From the NCBI GenBank assembly GCA_018340375.1, contig JAFFJZ010000004.1:49330001-49394000 (forward strand): a DNA stretch of 64,000 bases, in the 5' to 3' direction. This document shows, in pieces, positions 1 through 10,083 of the stretch. Source of the stretch: Gonatopus flavifemur. Lineage: Eukaryota > Arthropoda > Insecta > Hymenoptera > Dryinidae. Position 1 is the stretch's first letter. The number at the start of each line of letters is the position of its first letter. Made by a program: the position numbers and the translations under genes. The notes under the pieces are model-generated. The model saw nothing but the letters and a program-made list of their open reading frames with translations, searched no databases and was not told the origin of the DNA.

Positions 1-395
1 ATCAAGTACTTCCAACATTACTTGAAGACATACCTATTCAGGAACGATTGAATATGTGGTATCAACACGATGGTTGTCCATCCCATTATGCAGTCACAGC
101 TCGAGAAATATTGGACAGAGATTATCCTGGACGATGGATAGGACGTCGTGGACCAGTTCATTGGCCTGCCCGTTCTCCGGATCTTACTTCTCCAGATTTT
201 TTTTTATGGGGATACATAAATGATACAGTTTATCAACAAGCACCGACTACACCTGAGAATATGCGTCAACGAATCATCAATGCATGCGCGAGCATCAATG
301 AAGATATTTTAGCACGAGTTCAGCAATCTTTTGTAAAACGTTTTGAAATGTGTATTGAAGTCGAAGGCCATCATTTTGAGCATCTACTGCATTAA
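1..395 (+). pseudogene. DD41D mariner-like transposase, 3' fragment
   Basis: C-terminal part of a Tc1/mariner-type transposase, the cut-and-paste enzyme of a DNA transposon; the 5' part lies outside the window. From about position 48 the frame encodes 115 residues ending in a stop at 393-395. Visible are the second catalytic Asp in a QHDGCPSH context and the third in PDLTSPDFFLWG. I count 41 residues between them, giving a DD41D spacing rather than the DD34D of classical mariners. The C-terminus (GHHFEHLL) is typical of this group in insects. No stop interrupts the visible part, so whether the whole gene is intact cannot be judged. Confidence 0.85.
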
Positions 396-862
396 AATTA
401 TCCAAGTGATGTAGACGATTGAAATGTGTTGTGTTTTGTCTGTTATACCCCATCACCGCCGTTTCAGTTCAAGGGGTCCCCCTTGGAATCAGACAACTTT
501 TATCCGAAACATTCTCCTCCAAGACCCTTCGTTTTCGAGTTAGTCTAATGTCAGATTCAGTATGGAACAATATCGATTAGAGCGCCATCTTTGCGGATTT
601 CAGGAAAATGGTTTAGACAAAAGTTTCTTGGTTTTTGACCTAGAATCCAAATCTGCAGTAAAAAATATGAGATGCTATTCAAAAAACAAGAGTTGACCTC
701 AGAATGCCCTTGAAGATGAGATTTGAGGTCAAAGCCGAGGCCACCATCGGATGTCCCCCTCGATACACTACAATTTTTGTTCGAAAAATTTTCTCGTATC
801 TCATTTTATTTTTGGAAAAAACGCCCGCGGCACTTTAAATGCCCCACCCTGTATATTCGTTC
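396..862 (+). mobile_element. 3' noncoding part and terminus of the DD41D element
   Basis: Noncoding DNA after the transposase stop. It ends in a GCCCCACCCTGTATA stretch (841-855) that looks like the right inverted terminus of a DNA transposon (TACAGGGTGGGGC when reversed). The left terminus is outside the window, so it cannot be paired. No other gene is seen here. Confidence 0.5.
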
Positions 863-865
863 TAA

Positions 866-1634
866 CGAATTTCATCACCTACTGATGAGACGACGTCCGA
901 TTCGGAGGATAGAATGCATCAATTCTTATAGGATTTTGTCTGAGGAATCCGATTGTACATGATTCATTTTGGTGCGCGGCCGTTTTCGTGGGTTTTTTGT
1001 CAATAAGAAGCGACATTTCTAACAACTTCTACATGATTTCGGTTAATTTTGTTATCTCATGATAGGACGTCGTCCGAGTCAGGGATTGAAATTCATCAAT
1101 TCCTGAAGGAATTCAATAGTGTACGACTCCTTCCGGTACGCGGCCGTTTTCATGCAGTTTTCGTCGAAAGAAGGCGAGATTTTTGTCAATTTGCACAGAA
1201 TTTGCATGAATTTCGTTATTTAAAGACAAGTGTACGTCCGATTCTTGGGGTGAAATCTAGAGATTCTTATGGGGAATTGTCTACAGAATCCAGTGATATA
1301 CGGCTCTTTCCGGTACGCGGCCGTGTTCTTGATTTTTCACGCCAAAAGCCGTTGACTGGTATTTGACGGAATAATCGAGATTATGCAAATTCTTCCATCG
1401 GCTGCAGGGTTCTCGTTCGATTGAAAGAATGAGATGCATCAATTCTTGTAGGAAATTGTCCAAGGAATCCAATGGTGTATGGCTTATTCCATTACGCGGC
1501 CGTTTTCATGTAGTTTTCGTCGAGACAAGGGGAGATTTTTGTCAATTTCCACAGAATTTGGATGAATTTCTTTATTTAAAGACAAGTCGACGTCCGATTC
1601 TTGGGTTAAAATCTAGAGATCCTTATGAGGAATT
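866..1634 (+). repeat. Satellite array, segment 1 (353-bp dimer units)
   Basis: About two dimeric units in plus orientation. Each monomer carries a GAATCCAGTG/GAATCCAATG word followed by CCGGTACGCGGCCGT (degenerate variants occur). The segment stops exactly at an AATT duplicated by the insertion at 1635-7451 and resumes at 7452. Open frames across it are a by-product of the repeat and not a gene. Confidence 0.85.
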
Positions 1635-2989
1635 GAACCCACGTGAAGAAGAACTCGACGAGCGCTCGAACCGCGGTAAAAGTATTGTCCAAGCGGTCAC
1701 GTGGAGGATCGAAAAAAAAGTCGGGATTTTGGAAAACTAAAAAGACTGGGTGATAGGGCTTGAAAAATCAATACGAATGTTCGTTTACAATGTTTTTCTA
1801 TGATCAATAGTTTTCGAGAAAAAAATTAAAAAGTACCTCTTTTTCTCGTACTAAAAATGAATGTTTTTTCATCTCAGACTCGTTATAACTCGAGCAGTTT
1901 TCAAGGTATCAAGATGGGTCTTGCAGATTCTGATTCGGAACACTCCCCCGAAGATGACGATTCCGACAAAATTTTCAAAAATTGATGCAAAATTAATGAA
2001 GTTTCAATTTGAAGTGAAAACTTGGTTTTCAACGAAGAGGAAAACTTTGCATCGAAAAAGTGTCGGGGGAAGTATGAGCTACGAAAAACTTCCAGCGACA
2101 AAGTTGTTCGCTAGTGTGCGGACAAACTTTATGGAAAATTTCAGATCAATTGACTATTGGTTCGAAAAATACAGCGATTTATCCATCAGCTCGCAACGGA
2201 AATTTCTTATGACTCTACGTCGTTTACCTGCTGAATATGAGGATCCGAATGAAAGGTTGCATTCACTCGATTTCTCAACGTAGATTCATGTTTTTTTGGT
2301 CGAAGCATCCAAATATCCAACTATTTTTGCAAAATTCGTTATACATTGTTTTTTTTTTATAAACAATTTTTATTCAACGCATCATTGTTCAATCCTTATT
2401 CTGCAAGGTGAAAATTAAAGATTGAACATTCGTGTGCTCTCTCGAACTCAATAGTTTCCGAAACTTATTTCACGATTACTTGGCCAAATCTTATCGGAAT
2501 GATATAGGGTAAGGCGAGGTAATATGCCAGTGTGGGTGAAATGCCACTTGGGTGATATTTTCCAAAATTACCGCAGATGGCAATCATATATTCTTCTGAA
2601 TCAGTAGACTAACTGATTCCGAAGAACATATGACTAAGCTATGACTGCTATCTGCGGTAATTTTGGGAAATATCACCCAAGTGGCATTTTACCCACACTG
2701 GCATATTACCCCGCCTTACCCTAAACATTGATATCCAGATTCCATGTGTATTGCCGAAGCTTGTAAAATGATTCGAATGATGAAAACGTTTCGTTTTTCA
2801 ATAATATTTGATAACGAATTAGTGGCTCTCAGGCTCGTGTTTTCCGAGTTTCAACGACACAAAGTGTCGAGCGAAATGTGAAATTAAGAAAACTTCGAAC
2901 AATAAAGTTATGCTCTTATGTTTGAGGAAGTTTTTCTGGAAATTTGAAATTAATCGAACAAAAAATATGGGGTTTATGATTCATGTAAA
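1635..2989. repeat. Left long terminal inverted repeat of Sola-like copy 1
   Basis: Pairs with 6323-7451 in inverted orientation. Shared landmarks include the outer GAGCGCTCG block, TATCACCCAG/CTGGGTGATA, a CGAGCAGTTTTCAA block and TATGGGGTTTATGAT at the inner edge. The arms differ by scattered substitutions and by the MITE at 2507-2721. Confidence 0.85.
2507..2721. mobile_element. GGGTAAGGCG palindromic MITE (215 bp)
   Basis: A nearly perfect palindrome starting GGGTAAGGCGAGGTAATATG and ending with its inverse, flanked by TA. The partner arm (about 6573-6590) reads GATATAAACATTG without it and is the empty site. Equivalent copies are at 48175-48389 and 57356-57570, so it was inserted before the host transposon multiplied. 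Confidence 0.85.
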
Positions 2990-3189
2990 ACAAGCGGAGC
3001 CGGCGAGCACGCAGGACTTCGGTGTTGAGGAATGAAGACACAAAACATCAAATAGAAACAAATGCCTATATAGTAATTGCAACCGTAAGAATAGAAAACA
3101 TTGCTCCCTCCGATGTAAGAGAAAGTGCATAATTCCACATTTTGAACAATTTTATTATTGACTTTATTTTCCGGGTTGGTGTAATAATA

Positions 3190-5540
3190 ATGTCTGATAA
3201 AAACAGTTCAAAAACTGGTCGAAAACGTACAAGAAATCCGAACAACTGGATAAAGAACAAAAATGAAAAGGCTAAAAATGAGGTTTGTATATTCCGTATA
3301 TATATTTAGTATAATATAGTGTGCAATGGAATGGCGCTGTCAATAAATTTCTTAATTTTCCATGCATAACTGAGACATAATACATTGTATTTTCGCAGTC
3401 ATCGATGTATAAATATTTCTGTATCTAACAGTCGTCCAACCCATAGAGCATCGAAGATTTCATTACGACCGCAGAAATCTAACGTTTGAAATATTGGAAT
3501 ATTCTTCTAATATTGCTGCATGTCGTACTGAGATTTCAAAGTCCTTTCACAAATATTGCAATGTCCGGTAATCTTACATGGCAATACAAGATTTCTGAAT
3601 TATTTTTGAAATATTTCAAGAACATTTATGAAATATTTCATTGTAATGTTTCTTTTGTAATATATCTGAGACATTGCAAATAGGTAACATTTCAGTTGAC
3701 AGATTTTTGATATATTCTTGTGGAACAATATTGAAATGTAATGAAGATGAAAGAATGAAATACAATTGATACATTACTGAAATAATTTTTAAATAGTGTG
3801 TTACAGTCCATACAAAATCATTACTTGAAAATAATTATTCAATGTTGAGAACTTGGATAGTGTTTGGAATATCGAATTGTATAACGCGATCATTTGGTAT
3901 TACAGGGACGAGAATATGTTTCGACTTCTGGGAAATCTATTGCAGCTAAGCAATTCAAACCCGTAAATTCGTGCTGCGTAAAACAGTGTTTCCAAGATAT
4001 TCCTGTTCAACAGCAACAAAAATTTAATGACACATTTTGGAACTATGGCAAATATGATTCTCAAAATATTTTCCTCGCTGGATTAATGAAAAAGAGAGCG
4101 CCAAATGTTACAGGAAATGCGCAGAATAAAGTTGTTTTGTGGAATTATGTTTTGCATGCTGAATTCGGTGACATAAAGACTTGTCAAAAATTTTTATGTA
4201 ATTCATTGATCATAGGACAAGGGCGATTTACAACTATACAGAAAAAGATATCACATAATGAAACTATCGAAGATAGTCGGGGAAAACATGGAAATCACGT
4301 AGTGCGATTGACCGAAGATGTAAAACAAATGATCCATCAACACTGTTTGTTAATCCCACACTCTGAGTCGCATTATAAACGTCAAGCCGGTCAAACGTCT
4401 AGTTTACAATATTTTGATCATCCTAATTTAAGACTGGAAAAAATATACGCTTTGTTTTTGGAATATTATACAGCGAAAACAGGTTGTGAAGATCCTCCGA
4501 TTGATTTATCAACCTACTTTCAATATTTTAATCGTCATTTGAATTTTTCTTCCTCAATACCACGCACTGATGTTTGTAACATGTGTTTTGAACAAGAGCG
4601 GCAAAACAATCCTGGTGTTGAGTTCAAACAGCATAAAAAAAGTATAGAAGAGTACAAAATATTGAAGAAGAAAATGTTGGCAGAAGAAAATGTGTTATGT
4701 CTTGAATTTGATTTCGGTCAAAATTTACCTTTGCCGAAAATTCCTGTATCAGATCAGTTCTACAAGAGATTGCTTTGGCTACACGTTTTTAACGTGCATG
4801 TCTTCGGTGAACATGGCAGAAGTTACATGTTCTTTTTTTTAGAAGGAAATTTTAAGAAAGGTGGTAATACTGTGTGCAATTTTATCTTACATGCAATGAA
4901 GAAAGAATTGGAGCTTAATAATTACAAGAAAATTTATTTATTTTCGGATGGTTGCGGTGGTCAGAATAAAAACCGTTTCCTCGTCCCTTCCTTATCATCG
5001 TTGGCTCAAGAATTGCAACTTGAATTTGAACATGTGTATCCAGTTCGTGGACATTCATACTGCTCTTGCGATCGGAATTTTGGAGTATATGGCAAAAAAA
5101 AGAAACAACTTGAAACTATTGAAACGGATGAAGACTACATTGATCTCATAGAAAGTGCAAGAAATCCACCATTTAAAATTGTCAGAGAGTAGATTGCCCA
5201 GTCCAAAATTATGAGGTTCTGTTACAGGAAAATGTCAAAGATATTAAGAATCTGCAAATCAGCAAAGCAGTACGAATTCAATATTTTCCTAACGGTCAAA
5301 TCAATATATTCCAAAGTTACAATGGAGAACCAAAAATTCATATCATCAAATCTCCAGTGAGTTTACATGCATCATGCAAATCACCACCAGCTGCTCCAAC
5401 TGGCATAAGTGCAAAGAAGATGAGAGATTCACAAACTTTATTGAAATATTTGAGTCCAAAAGGTGTAAAATTTTTTCAAAGCTTATTTTCGAAAATATCA
5501 ATTAGAAAATCTGAAAATGAAGAATAATTATTCACTCTAA
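3190..5540 (+). pseudogene. Sola-like transposase (CGGQNKN type), two exons, frameshifted
   Basis: Transposase of the enclosing element, expected to bind its inverted repeats and cut DNA with an RNase H-fold catalytic core. Exon 1 is 3190-3282 (31 residues, MSDKNSSKTGRKRTRNPNNW...), basic and likely for nuclear import or DNA binding. It ends at GAG|GTTTGT. Exon 2 starts after TTACAG at 3906 and continues the frame (NE|GREYVS). Candidate acidic residues lie in LCLEFDFGQN, in FSDGCGGQNKNR and in GHSYCSCDRNFG. A one-base deletion after VRE (about 5189) gives a stop at 5190-5192. The copy at 45362-47706 shows the frame should run to about 5540. The transcript could otherwise be spliced. Domain assignment is by resemblance to a common insect transposase family (probably DUF7869). 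Confidence 0.8.
3480..3800. repeat. Word-repeat segment inside the transposase intron
   Basis: The intron between the two transposase exons holds many copies of related short words: GAAATATTTC, ACATTGCAA, AATATTG and AATGT. They are spaced irregularly and on both strands. The same block recurs at 47100-47420. It may be a palindromic element of the word-repeat type listed in the findings, but I could not fix its ends. Confidence 0.45.
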
Positions 5541-5660
5541 TGATATAATTTCTTTTTTTGGTTCAAAATATATTGTATGTAGTTTGAATGGTTTATTCAC
5601 ATGAATTTTTTACAGTGTCCATTTTTTATTGTGTCCAAGGGGGGCAATTTTGGTTCATTA

Positions 5661-5949
5661 CACGGAGAAAAAAGATTTCGCTATCTGAATGAATCCTTCT
5701 TCGCTAAGTGGATTGAATAGAAATTCGCTGTATCAACGAACCAATGCGCTGGATTAACGAACTAATTCGCTGGTTTTACGTATTGATTCGTTATAATTAT
5801 CAGTCCTTCGCTGGTCTTGCGAAGCTTGATTCGTTGAAAATATCATTGGCGTTTATTTCAGCAAACTTGCTTGCTGTCCATATAATAACGAGCGAATTTC
5901 GCTGGAACAGCGAAATTCTTGCTATTCCAGCGAATCTTTTTTCTCCGCG
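5661..5949. mobile_element. CACGGAG palindromic element with TTCGCT/AGCGAA words (289 bp)
   Basis: Starts CACGGAGAAAAAAGAT and ends TTTTTTCTCCGCG, flanked by TA (5659-5660 and 5950-5951). The interior repeats TTCGCT(G) and its complement at least ten times, often as spaced inverted pairs such as TTCGCTGGAACAGCGAA. No coding capacity. A copy is at 44953-45241. Confidence 0.8.
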
Positions 5950-5955
5950 TACCCT

Positions 5956-6056
5956 CACAACACAACTGCTTTCAGTTACCTTTCGATACCTTTCTGAAAC
6001 GTGTAACACCTCCCAGAAAGGTATCGAAAGGTAACGGAAAGCAGTTGTGCTGTTGG
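5956..6056. repeat. Hairpin-forming palindrome inside Sola-like copy 1
   Basis: ACAACTGCTTTCAGTTACCTTTC... is followed about 15 bp later by its inverted complement. The two ~40-bp stems could form a hairpin. The same palindrome occurs at about 44850-44948 in copy 2. It lies downstream of the transposase stop. Confidence 0.75.
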
Positions 6057-6322
6057 GGTGACATTGAATTCGAATTAAATTTGTCCGAATTCAATTCAAC
6101 AATCATGTCTATAAACAATTCAAAGTTCACTAGCATTTCCAAATCATTTATGACTGAAGAAAAAGTACAAATAATGAACTCTTATCACGAGGTTTGTATG
6201 TGTCATATATGATGTGAATGATATCCAAACACGTTGCACGATACATTTTAAACTTGTCTGAAATATATTTGAAGACATGAATATGATGTTATACAGGACC
6301 CGTTCATAAGACGAGATCGTTT

Positions 6323-7451
6323 TACATAAATCATAAACCCCATATTGTTTGTTCGATTAATTTCAAATTTCCAGAAAAACTTCCTCAAACATAAGAGCAT
6401 AACTTTATTGTTCGAAGTTTTCTTAAATTCGCTCGACACTTTGTGTCGTTGAAACTCGGAAAACACGAGCCTGAGAGCCACTAATTCGTTATCAAATATT
6501 ATTGAAAAACGAAATGTTTTCATCATTCGGATCATTTTACAAGCATCGGCAATACACATCGAATCTGGATATCAATGTTTATATCATTCCGATAAGATTT
6601 GGCCACGTAATCGTGAAATAAGTTTCGGAAACTATTGAGTTCGAGAGAGCACACAAATGTCCAATCCTTAATTTTCATCTTGCAGAATGAGGATTGAACA
6701 ATGATGCGTTGAATAAAAATTGTTTATAAAAAAAAACAATGTATAACGAATTTTGCAAAAATAGTTGGATATTTGGATGCTTCGACCAAAAAAACATGAA
6801 TCTACGTTGAGAAATCGAGTGAATGCAACCTTTCATTCGGATCCTCATATTCAGGAGGTAAGCGACGTAGAGTCATGGGAAATTTCCGTTGCGAGCTGAT
6901 GGATGAATCGCTGTATCTTTCGAACCAATAGTCCAATTGATCTGAAATTTTCCATAAAGTTTGTCCGCACACTAGCGAACAACTTTGTCGCGGGAAGTTT
7001 TTCGTAGCTCATACTTCCCCCGACACTTTTTCAATGCAAAGTTTTCCTCGTCGTTGTAAACCTAGTTTTCACTTCAAATTCAAAATTCATTAATTTTGCA
7101 TCAATTTTTGAAAATTTTGTCGAGATCGTCATCTTTGGGGAAGTGTTCCGAATCAGAATCTGCAAGACTCATCTTGATACGTTGAAAACTGCTCGAGTTA
7201 TAACGAGTTTAAGATGGAAAAACATTCATTTTTAGTACGAGAAAAAGAGGTACTTTTTAATTTTTTTCTCGAAAACTATTGATCATAGAAAAACATTGTA
7301 AACGAACACTCGTATTGATTTTCCAAGCCCTATCACCCAGTATTTTTAGTTTTCCAGAATTCCGACTGTTTTTTCGGTCCCCCACGTGACCGCTTGGACA
7401 ATACTTTTACCGCGGTTCGAGCGCTCGTCGAGTTCTTCTTCCTGTGGGTTC
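6323..7451. repeat. Right long terminal inverted repeat of Sola-like copy 1
   Basis: Inverted partner of 1635-2989. It lacks the GGGTAAGGCG MITE and so preserves the pre-insertion sequence near 6575. Confidence 0.85.
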
Positions 7452-7622
7452 AATTGTCTACAGAATCCAGTGATGTACGTCGCATTCCGGTACGCGGGCG
7501 TGTTCTTGATTTTTCACGCGAAAAGTCGTTGACTGGTATTTGACGGAATTATCAATACATATGCGAATTCTTCCATCGGCCGCAAGGTTGTCGTTCGATC
7601 GGGAGAATCTGATGCATCAATT
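7452..7622 (+). repeat. Satellite array, segment 2
   Basis: A 171-bp piece of the same satellite, caught between two transposon insertions. Its left edge continues the unit broken at 1634; its right edge is the AATT (7619-7622) duplicated by the next element. Confidence 0.85.
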
Positions 7623-9529
7623 GAGGGTCCCCATGCAATAACCACGTAGGCGCTCGAGAAGCGGCATTAGTATTGTCCAAGCCATGACGTCAAGGGTCGA
7701 AAAAAAAATTCGGAATTCTGAAAATCTAGAAATACTGGACGATACGGCTTGAAAAATGAATATGAGTCTTCGTTGACGATTTTTTTCTAGGATTAGTAGT
7801 TTTCAAGAAAAAAAATAAAAACTATCTATTCTTTCGCACCACAAATCAATGTTTTCCAATATTAAACTCGTTCAGACTCGGTCATTTTTCGATGTATCTT
7901 GATGAATCTTCCGGATTCTGATTCGTAAGACTTCCCCGAAGACAACAGTGTATAAAAAATTCATAGAAGTTGATAATAAATCACTAATTTTTTAATCCGA
8001 AGTGAAAACCCTGTTTTCCATGCTTTGCATTGAAAAAGTGTCAGGGGAAGTATGAGCTACAAAAAACTTCCAGCGACAAAGTTGTTCACTAGTATATGGA
8101 CAAACTTTGTGGAAAGTTTCAGATCGATTGGACTCTTAGTTCGCGAAATACAGCGGTTTATTTATTAACGCGCGACCGAAATTTTTCACCATTTTGCGTC
8201 ATTCATCAATTAAATATCAAGGTCCGTAGGAAAGATTGTGTTCGCTCAATATTTGAACCTGGGTTTGTGTTTTTGGGGTCAGAAAATTCGAATATCGAAC
8301 TATTTTCGCAAAATTCTGTATTGATTTCTCTTGAATGAACAATTCAATTGTTTATAACGTTATTATGGAAATACTATTGACCAAAGAGAAACATTTTCTT
8401 GACAACAAAAGTTTCTTATCCTGCGATAATTAGATTTTGTACACAAAAGTTTTTATCAAAACACTTGTATTTTCATGAGTATCATAAGTATATTTGAATA
8501 AATCCACATGGCCTGTATTACATAACGTATCAAATTTTTTAAATAACACATTATACAACAAACAAACAATACATGTATTGTTTTTTAAACATATATAATA
8601 CATTTTCCTAATACGTTTGCAATTAACTTTGTAATGTTGTGCCTTTCACAAATCGATTATTTTTACACCTTTTCCCCAACTTTAGCTATTAATGCATCAA
8701 AAATTCTTTTCCCTTTGGAGAGAGATATTTCATAAGATGATTTAAATCATTCTGTTTCTCTTTAGGAATGCTCAGTGGTTCAGTGAGTGGTGCTCCGTCT
8801 AAATGCTGTACGGTTAATGATTGTTCTATGAAAAATGTTGTACCGTCCCGATTTTCATATTCGAATTTTCTGACCCCCAAAACACAAACCCAGGTTCAAA
8901 TATTGAGCGAACACAATCTTTCCTACGGACCTTGATATTTAATTGATGAATGACGCAAAATGGTGAAAAATTTCGGTCGCGCGTTAATAAATAAACCGCT
9001 GTATTTCGCGAACTAAGAGTCCAATCGATCTGAAACTTTCCACAAAGTTTGTCCATATACTAGTGAACAACTTTGTCGCTGGAAGTTTTTTGTAGCTCAT
9101 ACTTCCCCTGACACTTTTTCAATGCAAAGCATGGAAAACAGGGTTTTCACTTCGGATTAAAAAATTAGTGATTTATTATCAACTTCTATGAATTTTTTAT
9201 ACACTGTTGTCTTCGGGGAAGTCTTACGAATCAGAATCCGGAAGATTCATCAAGATACATCGAAAAATGACCGAGTTTGAACGAGTTTAATATTGGAAAA
9301 CATTGATTTGTGGTGCGAAAGAATAGATAGTTTTTATTTTTTTTCTCGAAAACTACTGATCCTAGAAAAAAATCGTCAATGAAGACTCATATTCATTTTC
9401 CAAGCCCTATTGTCCAGTATTTCTAGATTTTCGAAATCCCGAATTTTTTTTCCGACCCTTGACGTCATGGCTTGGACAATACTTATGCCGCTCCTCGAGC
9501 GTCAACGTGGTTATTGCATGGGGACCCTC
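7623..9529. mobile_element. Non-autonomous Sola-like element, second subfamily (1.9 kb)
   Basis: Bounded by GAGGGTCCCCATGCAATAAC and its inverse and flanked by AATT (7619-7622 and 9530-9533), the same 4-bp target as copy 1. The arms (about 7623-8330 and 8840-9529) are long inverted repeats. The subterminal block with GCGCTCGA and TAGTATTGTCCAAGC clearly matches the ends of copy 1 (AAAGTATTGTCCAAGC), so the two elements are cousins. Only a transposase C-terminal remnant is left inside (8689-8880, minus), so it probably moved using a relative's enzyme. Confidence 0.85.
8689..8880 (-). pseudogene. Transposase C-terminal remnant (Sola-like)
   Basis: The minus-strand frame encodes a stretch ending LNHLMKYLSPKGKEFL. 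It aligns by eye with LQTLLKYLSPKGVKFF at the C-terminus of the 546-codon frame at 45362-47002. Upstream catalytic regions are absent. This is the internal piece left when an autonomous element lost its centre. Confidence 0.7.
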
Positions 9530-10083
9530 AATTCTTATAGGAAATTGTCCAAGGAATCCAATGGTGTATGGCTCATTCCGGTACGCGGCCTTTTCTATTG
9601 AGTTTTCGTCGACAGGAGTGGGGAGGGGGGGGGGGGGGTTGTTAATTTGCACAGAATTTGCATGAATTTCGTTATTTGAGGACGAGTTGACGTACGATTC
9701 TTGGAGTGAAATCTATGGATTCTTATGAGGAATTGTCTGCAGAATCCAGTGATATACGGCTCATTCCGGTACGCTGCCAGGTTCTTGATTTTTCACGTAA
9801 CGCGTTGGCTGGTATTTGACGGAATAATCGAAATTATGCAAATTCTTCCATCGGCTGCAGGGTTCTCGTTCGATTGAAAGAATGAGATGCATCAATTCTT
9901 CTAGGAAATTGTCCAAGGAATCCAATGGTGTATGGCTCATTCCGGTACGCGGCCGTTTCCATGGAGTTTTCGTCAAGAAAGTGGGAGATTTTTGTCAATT
10001 CCCACAGAATTTGCGTGAATTTCGTTACTTAAAGACAAGTCGACGTGCGATTCTTGGAGTACAAGCTATGGATTTTGATGAGA
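9530..10083 (+). repeat. Satellite array, segment 3, plus orientation
   Basis: Continues the satellite after the second insertion, with the same two alternating monomers (CCAAGGAATCCAATGG and CAGAATCCAGTGAT types). It contains a run of G near 9617-9638. The orientation reverses at about 10083. Confidence 0.85.

Larger units (their letters stand above)
1635..7451 (+). mobile_element. Sola-like DNA transposon, copy 1 (5.8 kb, long inverted repeats)
   Basis: A complete element bounded by GAACCCAC...GTGGGTTC and flanked by a 4-bp duplication AATT (1631-1634 and 7452-7455). Removing it with one AATT restores the satellite frame GAGGAATTGTCTAC. The long imperfect inverted repeats are about 1635-2989 and 6323-7451; the outermost 70 bp contain GAGCGCTCG and CCGCGG. 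The plus-strand transposase gene is at 3190-5540. The 4-bp target duplication and DDD-type transposase fit the Sola superfamily, but I name it only by resemblance. The left arm carries an extra 215-bp MITE (2507-2721). A CACGGAG palindrome (5661-5949) lies 3' of the gene. Confidence 0.85.
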
